NCBI RefSeq assembly: GCF_014643375.1 | Contig: NZ_BMJJ01000014.1 | Location: 78,237-142,236, forward strand | Reading direction: 5' to 3' | Length of the DNA: 64,000 bases | Source: Aureimonas glaciei | GTDB lineage: Bacteria > Pseudomonadota > Alphaproteobacteria > Rhizobiales > Rhizobiaceae | Shown: in pieces, positions 54,564 to 64,000 of the stretch | How positions within the stretch are numbered: the first letter of the stretch is position 1 | How the letters are laid out: the number at the start of each line of letters is the position of its first letter | Notes under the pieces: model-generated | Databases searched by the model: none | Told to the model about the DNA's origin: nothing | Seen by the model: only the letters and a program-made list of their open reading frames with translations | Position numbers and translations under genes: made by a program

Positions 54564-56132
54564 ATGGCGGCCGACGCTTTCACTTTGCAGCCAGAAGGCA
54601 ACCCGTCCGCCCGAAGCGGAACGGGGTTTTGGCGCGCGACGTCGCTGGCCGGGCTGATCGGTGCGCTGGCCGGGCTTGGCGGCTGCGAGACGATCAATGC
54701 CAGCCTGCAGGACGTCGCCAATGGCGCCACGCCCGCCGCCGTCCAGACCGGCTACCTGCCGGGTCCGGCGCGCGAGCCGGTCACCTTCGACAATCTGCAG
54801 AAGAGCGACCCGCAGGCCTCGATCGGCCGTTCGCAGCATCCCAAGATCCTGGCCGCCTACGGCGGCGCCTACACCGATCCGAAGCTCGAGCAGACGCTGG
54901 CGACCATCGTCGGACGCCTCAGCGCCGTCACCGACGATCCCAACCGGATCTACCGGATCACCGTCCTGAACTCGCCCAACGTCAACGCCTTCGCGCTGCC
55001 CGGCGGCTATCTCTACGTGACGCGCGGCCTGCTCGCGCTCGCCAACGATTCGGCCGAAGTCGCGGCGGTGCTGGCGCACGAGATGGGCCATGTCACGGCC
55101 AATCACGGCATCGAGCGCCAGCGGCGCGAGGCGGCGGCGGAACTGGCCGGGCGCGTTGTGTCGGAAGTGCTCGCCAGCGATTCGGCGGGACGGGCGGCGC
55201 TCGCCCGCGGACGGCTGAATCTCGCCAGTTTCTCGCGCAACCAGGAGCTCGAAGCCGATGCCATGGGCATCAAGCAGACGGGCCGCGCCGGCTATGATTC
55301 GTATGCTGCCGCGCGATTCCTGCGCGCGATGGACTCCTATTCGAATTTCCGCACGGCCTTCCAGGCGGAAAATCCCAATCTCGACTTCCTGGCCACCCAT
55401 CCCGCCGCCCCGCAGCGCATGGAACTGGCCGAGCGCCACGCCCGCGAATTCGGCCCGCCCGGCACCGGCAAGGTCGATCGCGACCGCTATCTCGGCGGCA
55501 TCGACGGCATGCTGTTCGGCGATTCGGCCGTCGAGGGCTATGTCCGCGGCCACAGCTTCTATCATCCCGGCCTCGGCATCACCTTCGCCGTCCCGACGGG
55601 CTTCGTCATCGAGAACACCGCCGAGGCGGTGCTGGCGACGGGCCCGGGCGATACCGCGATCCGCTTCGACGGCGTGGCGCTGCCGCCGTCGACGACGCTG
55701 ACCGACTACGTCACCAGCGGCTGGATCGGCGGTCTCGACCCCGCCAGCATCCGCCTGGAGCGGATCGGCGAGCTCGACGCCGTCTCGGCCCGCGCCGCCG
55801 GCGGCGACTACGTCTTCGACGTCACCGTCATCCGCGTCGGCGGCCAGGCCTATCGCTTCCTGACCGCCCTGCCGGCCAAGGCCGATGCCCGCGCCGGCGA
55901 GACCGCCGGCGGCGTCGCCAATTCCTTCCGCCTTTTGACCGATGCCGAAAAGAACCAGCTGAAGCCCCTGCGCATCCGCATCGTCGCCGCCCGTCCGGGC
56001 GACACGGTCGACCGGCTGGCAGCGCGCATGGACGGGGTCGACCGGAAGATGGACATGTTCCGCCTTCTGAACGATCTGGGCCCCGACGACGCGGTCAAGC
56101 CGGGCGAGCGCTACAAGATCGTGGCCGAATAG
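54564..56132 (+). CDS. M48-family metalloprotease, periplasmic lipoprotein
   Basis: A 522-residue zinc protease. A hydrophobic signal ends with the lipobox LAGLGGC (about residue 41). The catalytic zinc motif is LAHEMGHVTANHG, and the third ligand comes from QELEADAMGIKQTG. Residues after ~330 are a separate domain, and the C-terminus (MFRLLNDLGPDDAVKPGERY) is LysM-like. Related proteins (BepA type) check outer-membrane protein assembly. Start at ATG 54564; the upstream extension lacks family similarity. Confidence 0.9.
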   Translation: MAADAFTLQPEGNPSARSGTGFWRATSLAGLIGALAGLGGCETINASLQDVANGATPAAVQTGYLPGPAREPVTFDNLQKSDPQASIGRSQHPKILAAYGGAYTDPKLEQTLATIVGRLSAVTDDPNRIYRITVLNSPNVNAFALPGGYLYVTRGLLALANDSAEVAAVLAHEMGHVTANHGIERQRREAAAELAGRVVSEVLASDSAGRAALARGRLNLASFSRNQELEADAMGIKQTGRAGYDSYAAARFLRAMDSYSNFRTAFQAENPNLDFLATHPAAPQRMELAERHAREFGPPGTGKVDRDRYLGGIDGMLFGDSAVEGYVRGHSFYHPGLGITFAVPTGFVIENTAEAVLATGPGDTAIRFDGVALPPSTTLTDYVTSGWIGGLDPASIRLERIGELDAVSARAAGGDYVFDVTVIRVGGQAYRFLTALPAKADARAGETAGGVANSFRLLTDAEKNQLKPLRIRIVAARPGDTVDRLAARMDGVDRKMDMFRLLNDLGPDDAVKPGERYKIVAE

Positions 56133-56177
56133 GCCTCGGCCGGACCCTCACCGTTCCTCGCCTTCTGGAGTTTCCCG

Positions 56178-56846
56178 ATGGAAAGCCTGCCGCGCCGTCT
56201 CGAACGGCTGGAGGACGGCCTTGCCGCCCTGCCGCGCGACTACGACGCCATGACCCTCGGCGAGATCGACGGCTTCATCGCCGCCATCGTCGTCTGTCCG
56301 GTCGAGATCCCGCAGGAAGAGTGGCTGGCCCATCTCTGGCGCACCACCGACAGCACGGAAACGGTGGACCCGGCGCTCCTCGCGGATCTGCGCGAGCGTA
56401 TCCTCGACCATCATCGGCTCACCGCGCTCGGCCTGCGGGCCGGCGAGGAGGGCTATGCGCCGATCGTCTATATCGAGGACGAGAGCGGTGCCACGGTCTG
56501 GGAAAGCTGGGCGAGCGGCTTCGGCGAGGCCATGCAGCTGCGGATGGACAGCTGGGATGCAGTGCGCATCACAGGCGATGCCGAGGCGCTGACCGCGCTC
56601 GACGGCCTGAAGGAGCTCGTCCGGATCGCCAACATCGAAGGGGCTCCACCGCCAACGCTGGAAGCGCTGATCGAGACGGCGGCCGACAGGATCCCGGACT
56701 GGGTGGAGATCCTTCACGACTGGCGCATGGCCTACCGGCCCGTCCCAGTGCAGGCCCCGGTCCGGGTCGACAAAGTCGGCCGAAACGATCCGTGTCCCTG
56801 CGGCTCGGGTAAGAAATTTAAGAAATGCTGCGGCATCGCCGCCTGA
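56178..56846 (+). CDS. YecA/UPF0149 protein with SEC-C zinc motif
   Basis: A 222-residue protein. The UPF0149 part (about 15-180) has [20 protein letters not shown] and [15 protein letters not shown]; the end carries a SEC-C motif, [19 protein letters not shown], that binds zinc. SEC-C domains contact SecB or the ribosome. It starts 45 bases after the protease gene and may share its transcript. Confidence 0.9.
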   Translation: MESLPRRLERLEDGLAALPRDYDAMTLGEIDGFIAAIVVCPVEIPQEEWLAHLWRTTDSTETVDPALLADLRERILDHHRLTALGLRAGEEGYAPIVYIEDESGATVWESWASGFGEAMQLRMDSWDAVRITGDAEALTALDGLKELVRIANIEGAPPPTLEALIETAADRIPDWVEILHDWRMAYRPVPVQAPVRVDKVGRNDPCPCGSGKKFKKCCGIAA

Positions 56847-57092
56847 CCGCCGAAGCGATAGCGAAAGTATTAGGACGGCCTGACGCGCCAGCGATCGAAG
56901 CGCGAAGCCGGTAACAGCACCGACTCACGCCGTGTAGCGGCCGCGATGCAGGCCACGGCCGGCGCTACGCCTCACGACCCAATCGTCCTCAACCCAAGAT
57001 TGGGGCGAACCCATGCTGCAGCGGGTCTGCCATCTCGCGGACCTGCCGAGACGACCGGCCAGGACCGTTCCGCCCGAGGGCGGAGGTGAGCC

Positions 57093-57959
<867 letters not shown>

Positions 57960-58174
57960 AGCTAAACCCTCAGATGACCCGCGGACCCGCAAGAGCTAGC
58001 GGCGCGCGTAAGGCTGAAAACCGTGCATCGTTCAGAGATGCAACGCGGCAAAGCCGTAAACGTTCCTGAAGGGGAAAACTTTTGGGCGCAAAATAGCGCG
58101 TTTTTTCGAAAGGCAAGGACAAAGACGGATTTTGCCGTTCGCCTGCAAGATCTTAACAGCGGCATCCAAAATAG

Positions 58175-58208
58175 CAAACCGGCCGCGACGGGGGTCGCGC
58201 CCGGTTTG
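58175..58208 (-). terminator. Terminator hairpin after carD
   Basis: Outer arms CAAACCGG / CCGGTTTG and inner arms GCGAC / GTCGC form a long two-part stem 45 bases beyond the carD stop. On the minus strand the following bases include TTTT. Confidence 0.7.
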
Positions 58209-58252
58209 TCGAAAAGTCCGGCCAGGCCGGAGGTGTTATGCGCGTCGTGAGA

Positions 58253-58855
58253 TCAGGCCGCCTGAACCTCGACGGCGGCTTCGTCCGTCTCGCCCTCACC
58301 GTCGACCTCGGCCTCGTCCTCGACCTTGGCGCCGCGCTTCGGCCCCTTGTTGAGGTTGAGCTCGATCAGCTGGACCGCCTCGGTCTCGGAGACCTGGTTG
58401 ACGGCCGCGAGTTCCCGGGCCATCCGGCCGAGAGCCGCTTCGTACAGCTGACGCTCGGAATAGGACTGCTCGGGCTGGCTGTCGGCACGGTAGAGATCGC
58501 GAACGACCTCGGCGATCTGGATCAGGTCACCGGAATTGATCTTGGCGTCGTATTCCTGCGCACGGCGGCTCCACATGGTCTTCTTGACCCGGGCACGCCC
58601 CTGAACGACCTTCAGCGCGCGTTCGACGAAATCGGTCTCGGAGAGCTTGCGCATGCCCACGGCTTCAGCCTTCGCGACCGGGACCTTCAGGCGCATCTTG
58701 TCCTTTTCGAAATCGATGACGAAAAGCTCGAGGGTCATGCCTGCGACGAACTGCTCCTCGATCGCGACGATCTGGCCGACGCCGTGGGAGGGATACACGA
58801 TGCTCTCGCCTGTCTGGAAACCTTGACGCTGGGAGGTCTTCTTCTGAATGCTCAT
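58253..58855 (-). CDS. carD: CarD-family RNA polymerase-binding regulator
   Basis: A 200-residue protein. The N-terminal RNA-polymerase interaction domain starts FQTGESIVYPSHGVGQIVAI and the DNA-binding helices follow (KKTMWSRRAQEYDAKINSGD, IAEVVRDLYRAD). A C-terminal acidic tail (VEDEAEVDGEGETDEAAVEV) is usual in this group. CarD stabilises open promoter complexes, notably at rRNA promoters. The ATG at 58855 gives MSIQKK, which is the conserved start. Confidence 0.95.
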   Translation of the reverse strand: MSIQKKTSQRQGFQTGESIVYPSHGVGQIVAIEEQFVAGMTLELFVIDFEKDKMRLKVPVAKAEAVGMRKLSETDFVERALKVVQGRARVKKTMWSRRAQEYDAKINSGDLIQIAEVVRDLYRADSQPEQSYSERQLYEAALGRMARELAAVNQVSETEAVQLIELNLNKGPKRGAKVEDEAEVDGEGETDEAAVEVQAA

Positions 58856-59318
58856 ACGCGTGTTAAACTCCCTGTTGTGCCCGGCCATGACAGCCGATAG
58901 ACACAGTGACGATGCACTGCATCGCCGATTTCGACGCGCTTCCCGGCGGACGGGAAGCAACAGCGGCAATCGAGGGTCGCCCCGACCAAGGCATCGTCTG
59001 GCGATCCGCCTGGAAGCGGACGACCATTTCAAATCCTTGGGGGTAGAGCGTCCTTTCGGAACTGCCACGAGCGAAGGCTAAACCCGAGACACAGGTTTTC
59101 GCTCGACTGTTGCGCTAATACTACCCTACAACGCTTCCAAATTCAAGGTTTTGCGCACTGCACGGTTGACGCCTCGACCGGCCTGCGGCAGCCGATGCGA
59201 AGCGCGGCGGAATGACGCGGTACCGGCGGCACGCCCCTTGGATGCCAAGGGGTCGCCGACATCGGGCCGCTGCCCAGCGATGAAAGCCCGAAGGTAGCTA
59301 AGGGCTTGCGTGCCGAAA

Positions 59319-59657
59319 TCAGTCGCCCTGGCCGGGCTCGGCGGAAAAATACTTCTCGAACTTGCCGGTCTCGCCGTCGTACTTCTCCGCATCTGCCGGC
59401 GGGTCGCGCTTGATGGTGATGTTCGGCCAGAGCTCGGCGTATTGCGTGTTCACCTTCAACCACTTGTCGAGACCCGGCTCGGTGTCGGGCTTGATCGCCT
59501 CGGCCGGGCATTCCGGCTCGCAGACGCCGCAGTCGATGCACTCGTCGGGATGGATGACGAGCATGTTGTCGCCCTCGTAGAAGCAGTCCACCGGACAGAC
59601 CTCGACGCAGTCCATGAACTTGCACTTGATGCAGTTGTCGGTCACGACATAGGTCAT
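59319..59657 (-). CDS. fdxA: Seven-iron ferredoxin FdxA
   Basis: A 112-residue ferredoxin. Cluster ligands are C9, C17 and others in [19 protein letters not shown] and [16 protein letters not shown], the [3Fe-4S][4Fe-4S] pattern with an altered first motif. The C-terminal half is the extended tail usual in alphaproteobacterial FdxA. It sits between carD and the S4 gene as in related genomes. Confidence 0.95.
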   Translation of the reverse strand: MTYVVTDNCIKCKFMDCVEVCPVDCFYEGDNMLVIHPDECIDCGVCEPECPAEAIKPDTEPGLDKWLKVNTQYAELWPNITIKRDPPADAEKYDGETGKFEKYFSAEPGQGD

Positions 59658-59881
59658 AACGGATCCTCAGCGGACAAGGCGGCGGGCAGGCCCCGTCACG
59701 GTAAAAATGGAAAGCACGGTTGCGGCCGGAGCGATCCGGCACCGACGTGCCTGAGGTCTGGGACGTAACGGCTTGGGCATAAGCTGGCAAGGGCAAAGCA
59801 TGTCGCCGGATGGCGCTCTGCCGGAAGGATTTTCCTGTCCCACGACGGCCCGGCAAGGCGTCGCGATGCGAAACCTTGCCG

Positions 59882-60271
59882 TCAGTCCTCCTGGTCGCGT
59901 CGAAACCGGTCGAGCGCCCGGCGCTCGCGCTTGTTCGGCGGGTAGGGGCTCGGCACGTAGCCCTCCGGCTCCGGCGCGAAGGCGGCGGGGGTCACGGGCT
60001 CGGGCTTCGGCGTCAGGTCTTCGTACAGCGTGGCCGCTTCCGGCGCCGGCCCGCGACGCGAGCCCGGATCCAGAATTTTGAGGACCCGCACGCTGTCTCC
60101 GACCGCGATCGTCAGCACGTCCCCGGGACGCACCAGCTTGGCGGCGTTCACCACCTTTTCGCGGTTCACCCGCACGGCGCCGCCCTGCGTCATCTTCTGG
60201 GCCAAGCTGCGCGACTTGGCGACGCGCGCGAAGAACAGCCATTTGTCGATGCGCTGTTCGGCCCCCGCCAC
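59882..60271 (-). CDS. S4-domain RNA-binding protein (Hsp15-like)
   Basis: A 129-residue protein. The S4 domain is at 6-70: RIDKWLFFARVAKSRSLAQK, then MTQGGAVRVNREKVVNAAKL and VRPGDVLTI. The C-terminus is Pro/Arg-rich. Hsp15 rescues stalled large ribosomal subunits. It starts six bases after the helicase stop and is surely in one operon with it. Confidence 0.92.
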   Translation of the reverse strand: MAGAEQRIDKWLFFARVAKSRSLAQKMTQGGAVRVNREKVVNAAKLVRPGDVLTIAVGDSVRVLKILDPGSRRGPAPEAATLYEDLTPKPEPVTPAAFAPEPEGYVPSPYPPNKRERRALDRFRRDQED

Positions 60272-60277
60272 GCCGGC

Positions 60278-63200
60278 TTACTTTCCGAGCTTGTCTCTGA
60301 GCGCCGCAAGCTTGGCGAAGGGGGAGTCGGGATCGACACGGGCCGGCTGCGGCTTGTCGAAGCGCCGGGCCGGCGCTTCCGCCGCCGGCTTGCGCGGCTC
60401 GTGCTCGCCAGCGCCGCGGTTGCGACCGCCCGCATTCTCGCGCCCCTCCCGCTCGCCGGACGGCTTGCCGGTCCGCGGCGGGCGGGCGCCCTCTTCCTTC
60501 TTGAAACGGGCAGTGCGATTGCCGCCCGGCGCATCGCCGCGCGGCGGACGCGAACCCCGGCGGGCTTCCTGCGAAGCCGCGGGCGCCGCCTCTCCGGCAG
60601 CCGCCGGCGCGCCATCGCGGGCGCCCTGGCGGCCCCGATGGCGGGCGCCGTCGCGCTGGCCACCGCGGCCCTCGCTGCGCTGCAGGCGCCAGACCTGGAT
60701 CAGCTTCGGCTCGGCCACGGCAACCACCGGCGCCTCGTCGGCGGGGCCGGCATCGGCCGGGACCGAATCGGGCGCGACGGGTTCTGCCTCGGCAGCTTCC
60801 GCCAGAGCTTCCGGCGAGGTTTCCGCCGCATCGTCTGGGTCGACGGCATCGGCGGCGTCGCTCTCGGGCTCCTCGCCCTCGGCATCCGTGGAGGCATCCG
60901 GCTCGTCGGCGGATTCGCCGGAGAAGACCATGTCGAGCGGCAACGGATCGCCATTCGCATCGGTCGCGTCGCTGGCGATCTCGTCCGGATCGTCGATCGA
61001 ACCGCCTGCCGGTTCGCCGTCGAACGCCCCGGCATCGGCCAGGATCACCGATTCGCCCTCGGCGAAGCTCGCGGGAGTCTCGTTCTCGTCCTCATTGACC
61101 TCGGCAATGCTCGTGACGGTGCCGGCGTCCGCCGTCTCGTCGGCAAGATCGACCAGGCCGACGCCATCGGCCATCGCCGCGACATCGAGATCCACGGTTT
61201 CCGCGGGCGCGGCGACTGCCGGCTTCGGCGCCGAAGCCGCGAGGACCGCGGCGTCGTATTCGGCGACCGTCGCCTCGACCTGCTGAGCCTCGACTCCCTG
61301 TGCCCGGTAGCCGAGGCCGCGCAGGATCTCATCCATGTCGTCGGCGGTGGCGCCGAGGATCGACATCATCGCCGGGGTGACGAGGAACTGGGCGCCGTTA
61401 TAGCCGCCCTCGGGGCGCTTGCCGGTGCCCGGCTTCCAGGCGAGCGCCGGCCGGATCAGGTCGGCGAGACGCTCGAGAATGTCGACGCGCACGGCGCGGC
61501 GCCCGAGCAGGCGATAGCCGGCAAGGCCGTAAAAGATCGGATCGAAGGATGGATCCGGCAGGGCCGAGGTCCGGCCGGTGGCCAGAAGCTGGGTCACCTC
61601 GCCAAAGCCCGGCCTGTCGCGGCCGTCGTTCTGGATGGCCCACAGCAGCGTCAGCAGATTGGCCGGGGCCGGCTTGACGAGCGCGGGGACGAAGATGTGG
61701 TAGGCGCCGAACCGCACGCCGTGGCGGCGCAGGGCGGCCCGCGCGTCCTGGTCGAGGCCGCGCACTTCCTCGGCGACCTCGCGGCGCTGGATCAGGCCGA
61801 AATTCTCGAACAGCCGATAGGCGATGCCCTTGGCCGCACCCTCCAGCCCTTCGGCCGTGTGCAGGTCGGCCAGCGGCTTCAGGATCGTCGAGATCTGGTA
61901 GGTGACATAGCGTTCGGCCCGCGCCGCGACCTTGTCGCGCATGGGTCCCGTCAGCTGTTCGTCGGCGAGGATCACGACGCGGGGCGCCAGCGCATTCTCG
62001 CCCGGCGCCAGCGAAGCGACCGGCGCGCCGAGCCAACGCACGAGGCCATCGGAGCCGAGCGCGACATCGCCATTCGGCGAATTGCCGAAGCGCTCCGCGC
62101 GCGCCTCGAACTCGCTGGCGAGCGCTTTTTGTGCGGCGGTGCGCACCGCTTTGGCGTCGGGACCATCGGCCTTGACGTCCGGCGTGAACCGGAAGCCCTG
62201 CAACTCGCCGACATGGTGGCCTTCGACGAGCACGGTGCCGTCGCTGCCGATTTCAGCTTCCATGACTGCGTTCTCTCTCAGTCGCTTCATCAAGACGCTT
62301 GTCCTGCGGTCTACGAAGCGTTTCGTCAACCTGTCGTGAAGCGCGTCGGAAAGACGGTCCTCGATGGCGCGCGTCTTTTCCTGCCAGTGTGTCGGATCGG
62401 CAAGCCATTCCGGGCGATGCGAAATATAGGTCCAGGTGCGGATTTCCGCGATGCGCCGCGACAGGATGTCGATGTCGCCCTCGGTCCGGTCGGCGCGCAG
62501 AACCTGGCTCGCCATGTAGTCTTCCGAGATGTGCCCGTTGCCGACAAGGTCCTGATAAACCGAGGCGATGATCTCCGCGTGCTGGGCCGGGGCGATGCGC
62601 CGGTAGTCCGGCAGCTTGCAGGCTTCCCAAAGAAGTTCGACGCGCCGCGCGTCGGTGGCCCGGGCGACGATGGCTGGATCCCGAGCCAGAAACTCCAGCG
62701 CCGCCTGATCGACCGCACGCAGTGCGCGGGTCAGTTCCGGGACCGGCGGCAGAGCGTCGAGGCTGGCCTTCAGCCGGTCGATCGTGCGGAAATCGAGATC
62801 GGGCGAGCGCCACTGCAGCACCTTCACCGGGGCGAAGGCGTGGCTCTCGAGTGATTCGACCAGCTCCGGCGGGAAGGGATCGACCTGGCCGGTGACGCCG
62901 AACGTGCCGTCGCGCACGTGCCGCCCGGCGCGCCCGGCGATCTGTCCGAGCTCGGCGGGCGTCAGCTGGCGATACTGGAACCCGTCGAACTTCCAGTCCT
63001 GCGCGAAGGCGACATGGTCGACGTCGAGGTTGAGCCCCATGCCGATGGCGTCCGTCGCGACCAGGAAATCGACGTCACCGGACTGGTAGAGCTCGACCTG
63101 GGCATTGCGGGTGCGCGGGCTCAAGGCGCCCATCACCACGGCGGCGCCGCCGCGCTGGCGGCGGATCAGCTCGGCAATGGCATAGACCTCGTCGGCCGAG

Positions 63201-63745
63201 AAGGCGACGATGGCCGAGCGACGCGGCAGCCGCGTCGTCTTCTTCGAGCCGGAATAGAACAGCTGCGACAGGCGCGGCCGCGTCACCACCTGCACGCCGC
63301 GCAGGAGCCGCTCGAGCACGCCGCGCATGGTCGAGGCGCCGAGCAGCAGCGTCTCCTCGCGCCCGCGGCAGTGCAGGATGCGGTCGGTGAAGACATGCCC
63401 GCGCTCGAGATCGGCGCAGAGCTGCACCTCGTCGATGGCGACGAAGGCGGCATCGGTGCGCCGCGGCATCGCCTCGACCGTGCACACGTGATAGCGCGCG
63501 TTCGGCGGCTTGATCTTCTCCTCGCCGGTGATCAGCGCCACCTTGGAGACGCCGACGCGGTCGACCACCTTCTGGTAGACCTCGCGCGCCAGAAGCCGCA
63601 GCGGCAGGCCGATCACGCCCGAGGAGTGGGCGACCATCCGGTCGATGGCGAGAAAGGTCTTGCCGGTATTGGTGGGACCCAAAACCGCGGTGACATTGCT
63701 GCCCTCGAAGCGGATCGTCTCGGTCTGGCTGGGGCTGCGATTCAT
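60278..63745 (-). CDS. SUV3-like DEAD/DExH helicase with long disordered tail
   Basis: An 1155-residue helicase. Motif I is LGPTNTGKTFLAIDRM, motif II AIDEVQLC (a DEVQ variant), motif III region LGASTM, and motif VI QIAGRAGRH. The order and DEVQ motif match the Suv3/MgpS-type RNA helicases. A middle region (about 400-780) follows. From about 800 the protein is acidic and then Ala/Arg/Gly-rich low complexity (ending with basic RGG-like segments), likely disordered and RNA-binding. The ATG at 63745 is used because the upstream 52 residues are not family-like. Confidence 0.92.
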   Translation of the reverse strand: MNRSPSQTETIRFEGSNVTAVLGPTNTGKTFLAIDRMVAHSSGVIGLPLRLLAREVYQKVVDRVGVSKVALITGEEKIKPPNARYHVCTVEAMPRRTDAAFVAIDEVQLCADLERGHVFTDRILHCRGREETLLLGASTMRGVLERLLRGVQVVTRPRLSQLFYSGSKKTTRLPRRSAIVAFSADEVYAIAELIRRQRGGAAVVMGALSPRTRNAQVELYQSGDVDFLVATDAIGMGLNLDVDHVAFAQDWKFDGFQYRQLTPAELGQIAGRAGRHVRDGTFGVTGQVDPFPPELVESLESHAFAPVKVLQWRSPDLDFRTIDRLKASLDALPPVPELTRALRAVDQAALEFLARDPAIVARATDARRVELLWEACKLPDYRRIAPAQHAEIIASVYQDLVGNGHISEDYMASQVLRADRTEGDIDILSRRIAEIRTWTYISHRPEWLADPTHWQEKTRAIEDRLSDALHDRLTKRFVDRRTSVLMKRLRENAVMEAEIGSDGTVLVEGHHVGELQGFRFTPDVKADGPDAKAVRTAAQKALASEFEARAERFGNSPNGDVALGSDGLVRWLGAPVASLAPGENALAPRVVILADEQLTGPMRDKVAARAERYVTYQISTILKPLADLHTAEGLEGAAKGIAYRLFENFGLIQRREVAEEVRGLDQDARAALRRHGVRFGAYHIFVPALVKPAPANLLTLLWAIQNDGRDRPGFGEVTQLLATGRTSALPDPSFDPIFYGLAGYRLLGRRAVRVDILERLADLIRPALAWKPGTGKRPEGGYNGAQFLVTPAMMSILGATADDMDEILRGLGYRAQGVEAQQVEATVAEYDAAVLAASAPKPAVAAPAETVDLDVAAMADGVGLVDLADETADAGTVTSIAEVNEDENETPASFAEGESVILADAGAFDGEPAGGSIDDPDEIASDATDANGDPLPLDMVFSGESADEPDASTDAEGEEPESDAADAVDPDDAAETSPEALAEAAEAEPVAPDSVPADAGPADEAPVVAVAEPKLIQVWRLQRSEGRGGQRDGARHRGRQGARDGAPAAAGEAAPAASQEARRGSRPPRGDAPGGNRTARFKKEEGARPPRTGKPSGEREGRENAGGRNRGAGEHEPRKPAAEAPARRFDKPQPARVDPDSPFAKLAALRDKLGK

Positions 63746-63910
63746 GTCCCGCCCAATGTGGGGCAGATCGCCCCGACATGGAAGGAGGGCGACGCAGCAT
63801 TCTGGCGGGGATCGACGGGAGGCGGGTGCCGACCCTGCGTCATGGATGGCGCGAAGCGCTTGAGCTGCTTCTTCTCCCCTCCGGGGAGAAGTGGCCGGCA
63901 TGTCCTGCCC

Positions 63911-64000
63911 TGATAGAGTGGTGACATTTCAGCCCGGATGGATGGGTGACACTTTGTTGGCTGGGAGGACCGGTCGATGGGGTGGCGCGAGAGCAATGCG
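63911..64000 (+). mobile_element. Left end of an IS481-type element
   Basis: The sequence repeats TGACA(T/C)TTT twice (around 63922 and 63949), as is common at IS481-type ends, then shows a ribosome site GGGAGGA and the transposase start. The element continues beyond the window. It lies about 165 bases upstream of the helicase gene, in a head-to-head position. Confidence 0.6.
63977..64000 (+). CDS. Start of an IS481-family transposase, 3' cut by window
   Basis: Eight codons are visible: MGWRESNA. IS481 transposases commonly begin M(G/P)W(R/K)E. GGGAGGA stands 9 bases upstream. Only the start is in the window, so the call rests on this short match and the adjacent repeats. Confidence 0.5.

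Noticed and set aside
59810..62854. 1014-codon plus-strand frame
   Set aside because: Antisense to the helicase and S4 genes; a known artefact of GC-rich codon use, no recognisable domain.

Overview
The window is high-GC alphaproteobacterial DNA, most likely from a member of the Hyphomicrobiales (Rhizobiales). The evidence is the core block at the right end: a TPP-riboswitch-controlled thiBPQ operon, an RpoH-type sigma factor, CarD, a seven-iron ferredoxin FdxA, an S4 RNA-binding protein and a SUV3-like helicase, in an order familiar from that group. The genus cannot be fixed from the sequence alone.

Layout. (1) 1-4.4 kb: a lanthanide-type methanol dehydrogenase operon xoxF-xoxG-xoxJ on the minus strand. 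Its last gene is frameshifted and cut off by the right end of a TnpB-related transposon. (2) 5.6-24 kb: a mosaic of metabolic and stress genes. It holds homospermidine synthase, three Rnk/GreA-C-like proteins (two sharing a conserved leader), a DUF1127/L,D-transpeptidase pair, a MarR regulator, a cystathionine gamma-synthase-type enzyme, an orphan cytochrome oxidase subunit I divergent from a LysR regulator, CBS proteins, a CDGSH-like protein lacking one cysteine, a frameshifted MFS transporter and a 5-formyl-THF cyclo-ligase. (3) 24.3-28.8 kb: a nitric-oxide module with NsrR, group III truncated haemoglobin, flavohaemoglobin and a membrane-DUF305 fusion, with two dyad operators between the divergent genes. 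(4) 28.9-34.4 kb: a glycosylase-like protein, a TIGR02587/TIGR02588 pair, a decayed EamA transporter, IS3 debris and a candidate small RNA. (5) 34.7-49.8 kb: a phage- or plasmid-like segment with nucleotide-pool hydrolases, receiver and BLUF proteins, an RHH/nucleotidyltransferase pair, a Rha-type antirepressor, a second DNA polymerase sliding clamp, small DNA-binding proteins, paired palindromic operators, three metallophosphoesterases and a Lon-like AAA+ ATPase. (6) 49,964-50,040: tRNA-Arg(CCU), a plausible integration site. (7) 50.1-63.7 kb: core chromosome. (8) From about 63.9 kb: the left end of an IS481-type element.

How the parts work together. The xox genes oxidise methanol in the periplasm, passing electrons to cytochrome XoxG. 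The NsrR cluster is a self-contained nitric-oxide detoxification regulon. The segment left of tRNA-Arg looks like accessory DNA. It carries many single-base frameshifts and premature stops (xoxJ, an rnk-like gene, the MFS and EamA transporters, a second marR, the Rha gene and a small gene at 34.7 kb), whereas I see none in the core block.

The most novel-looking items are: the tightly overlapping operon of AAA+ ATPase, a 62-residue protein and a phosphoesterase, where the small protein resembles a single copy of a repeat that is duplicated at the C-terminus of the phosphoesterase; a three-member family of small proteins between 39.6 and 41.6 kb; a near-identical leader hairpin on two rnk-like genes; and twin TGTCGA-N8-TCGACA operators sitting on a sigma70-type promoter.
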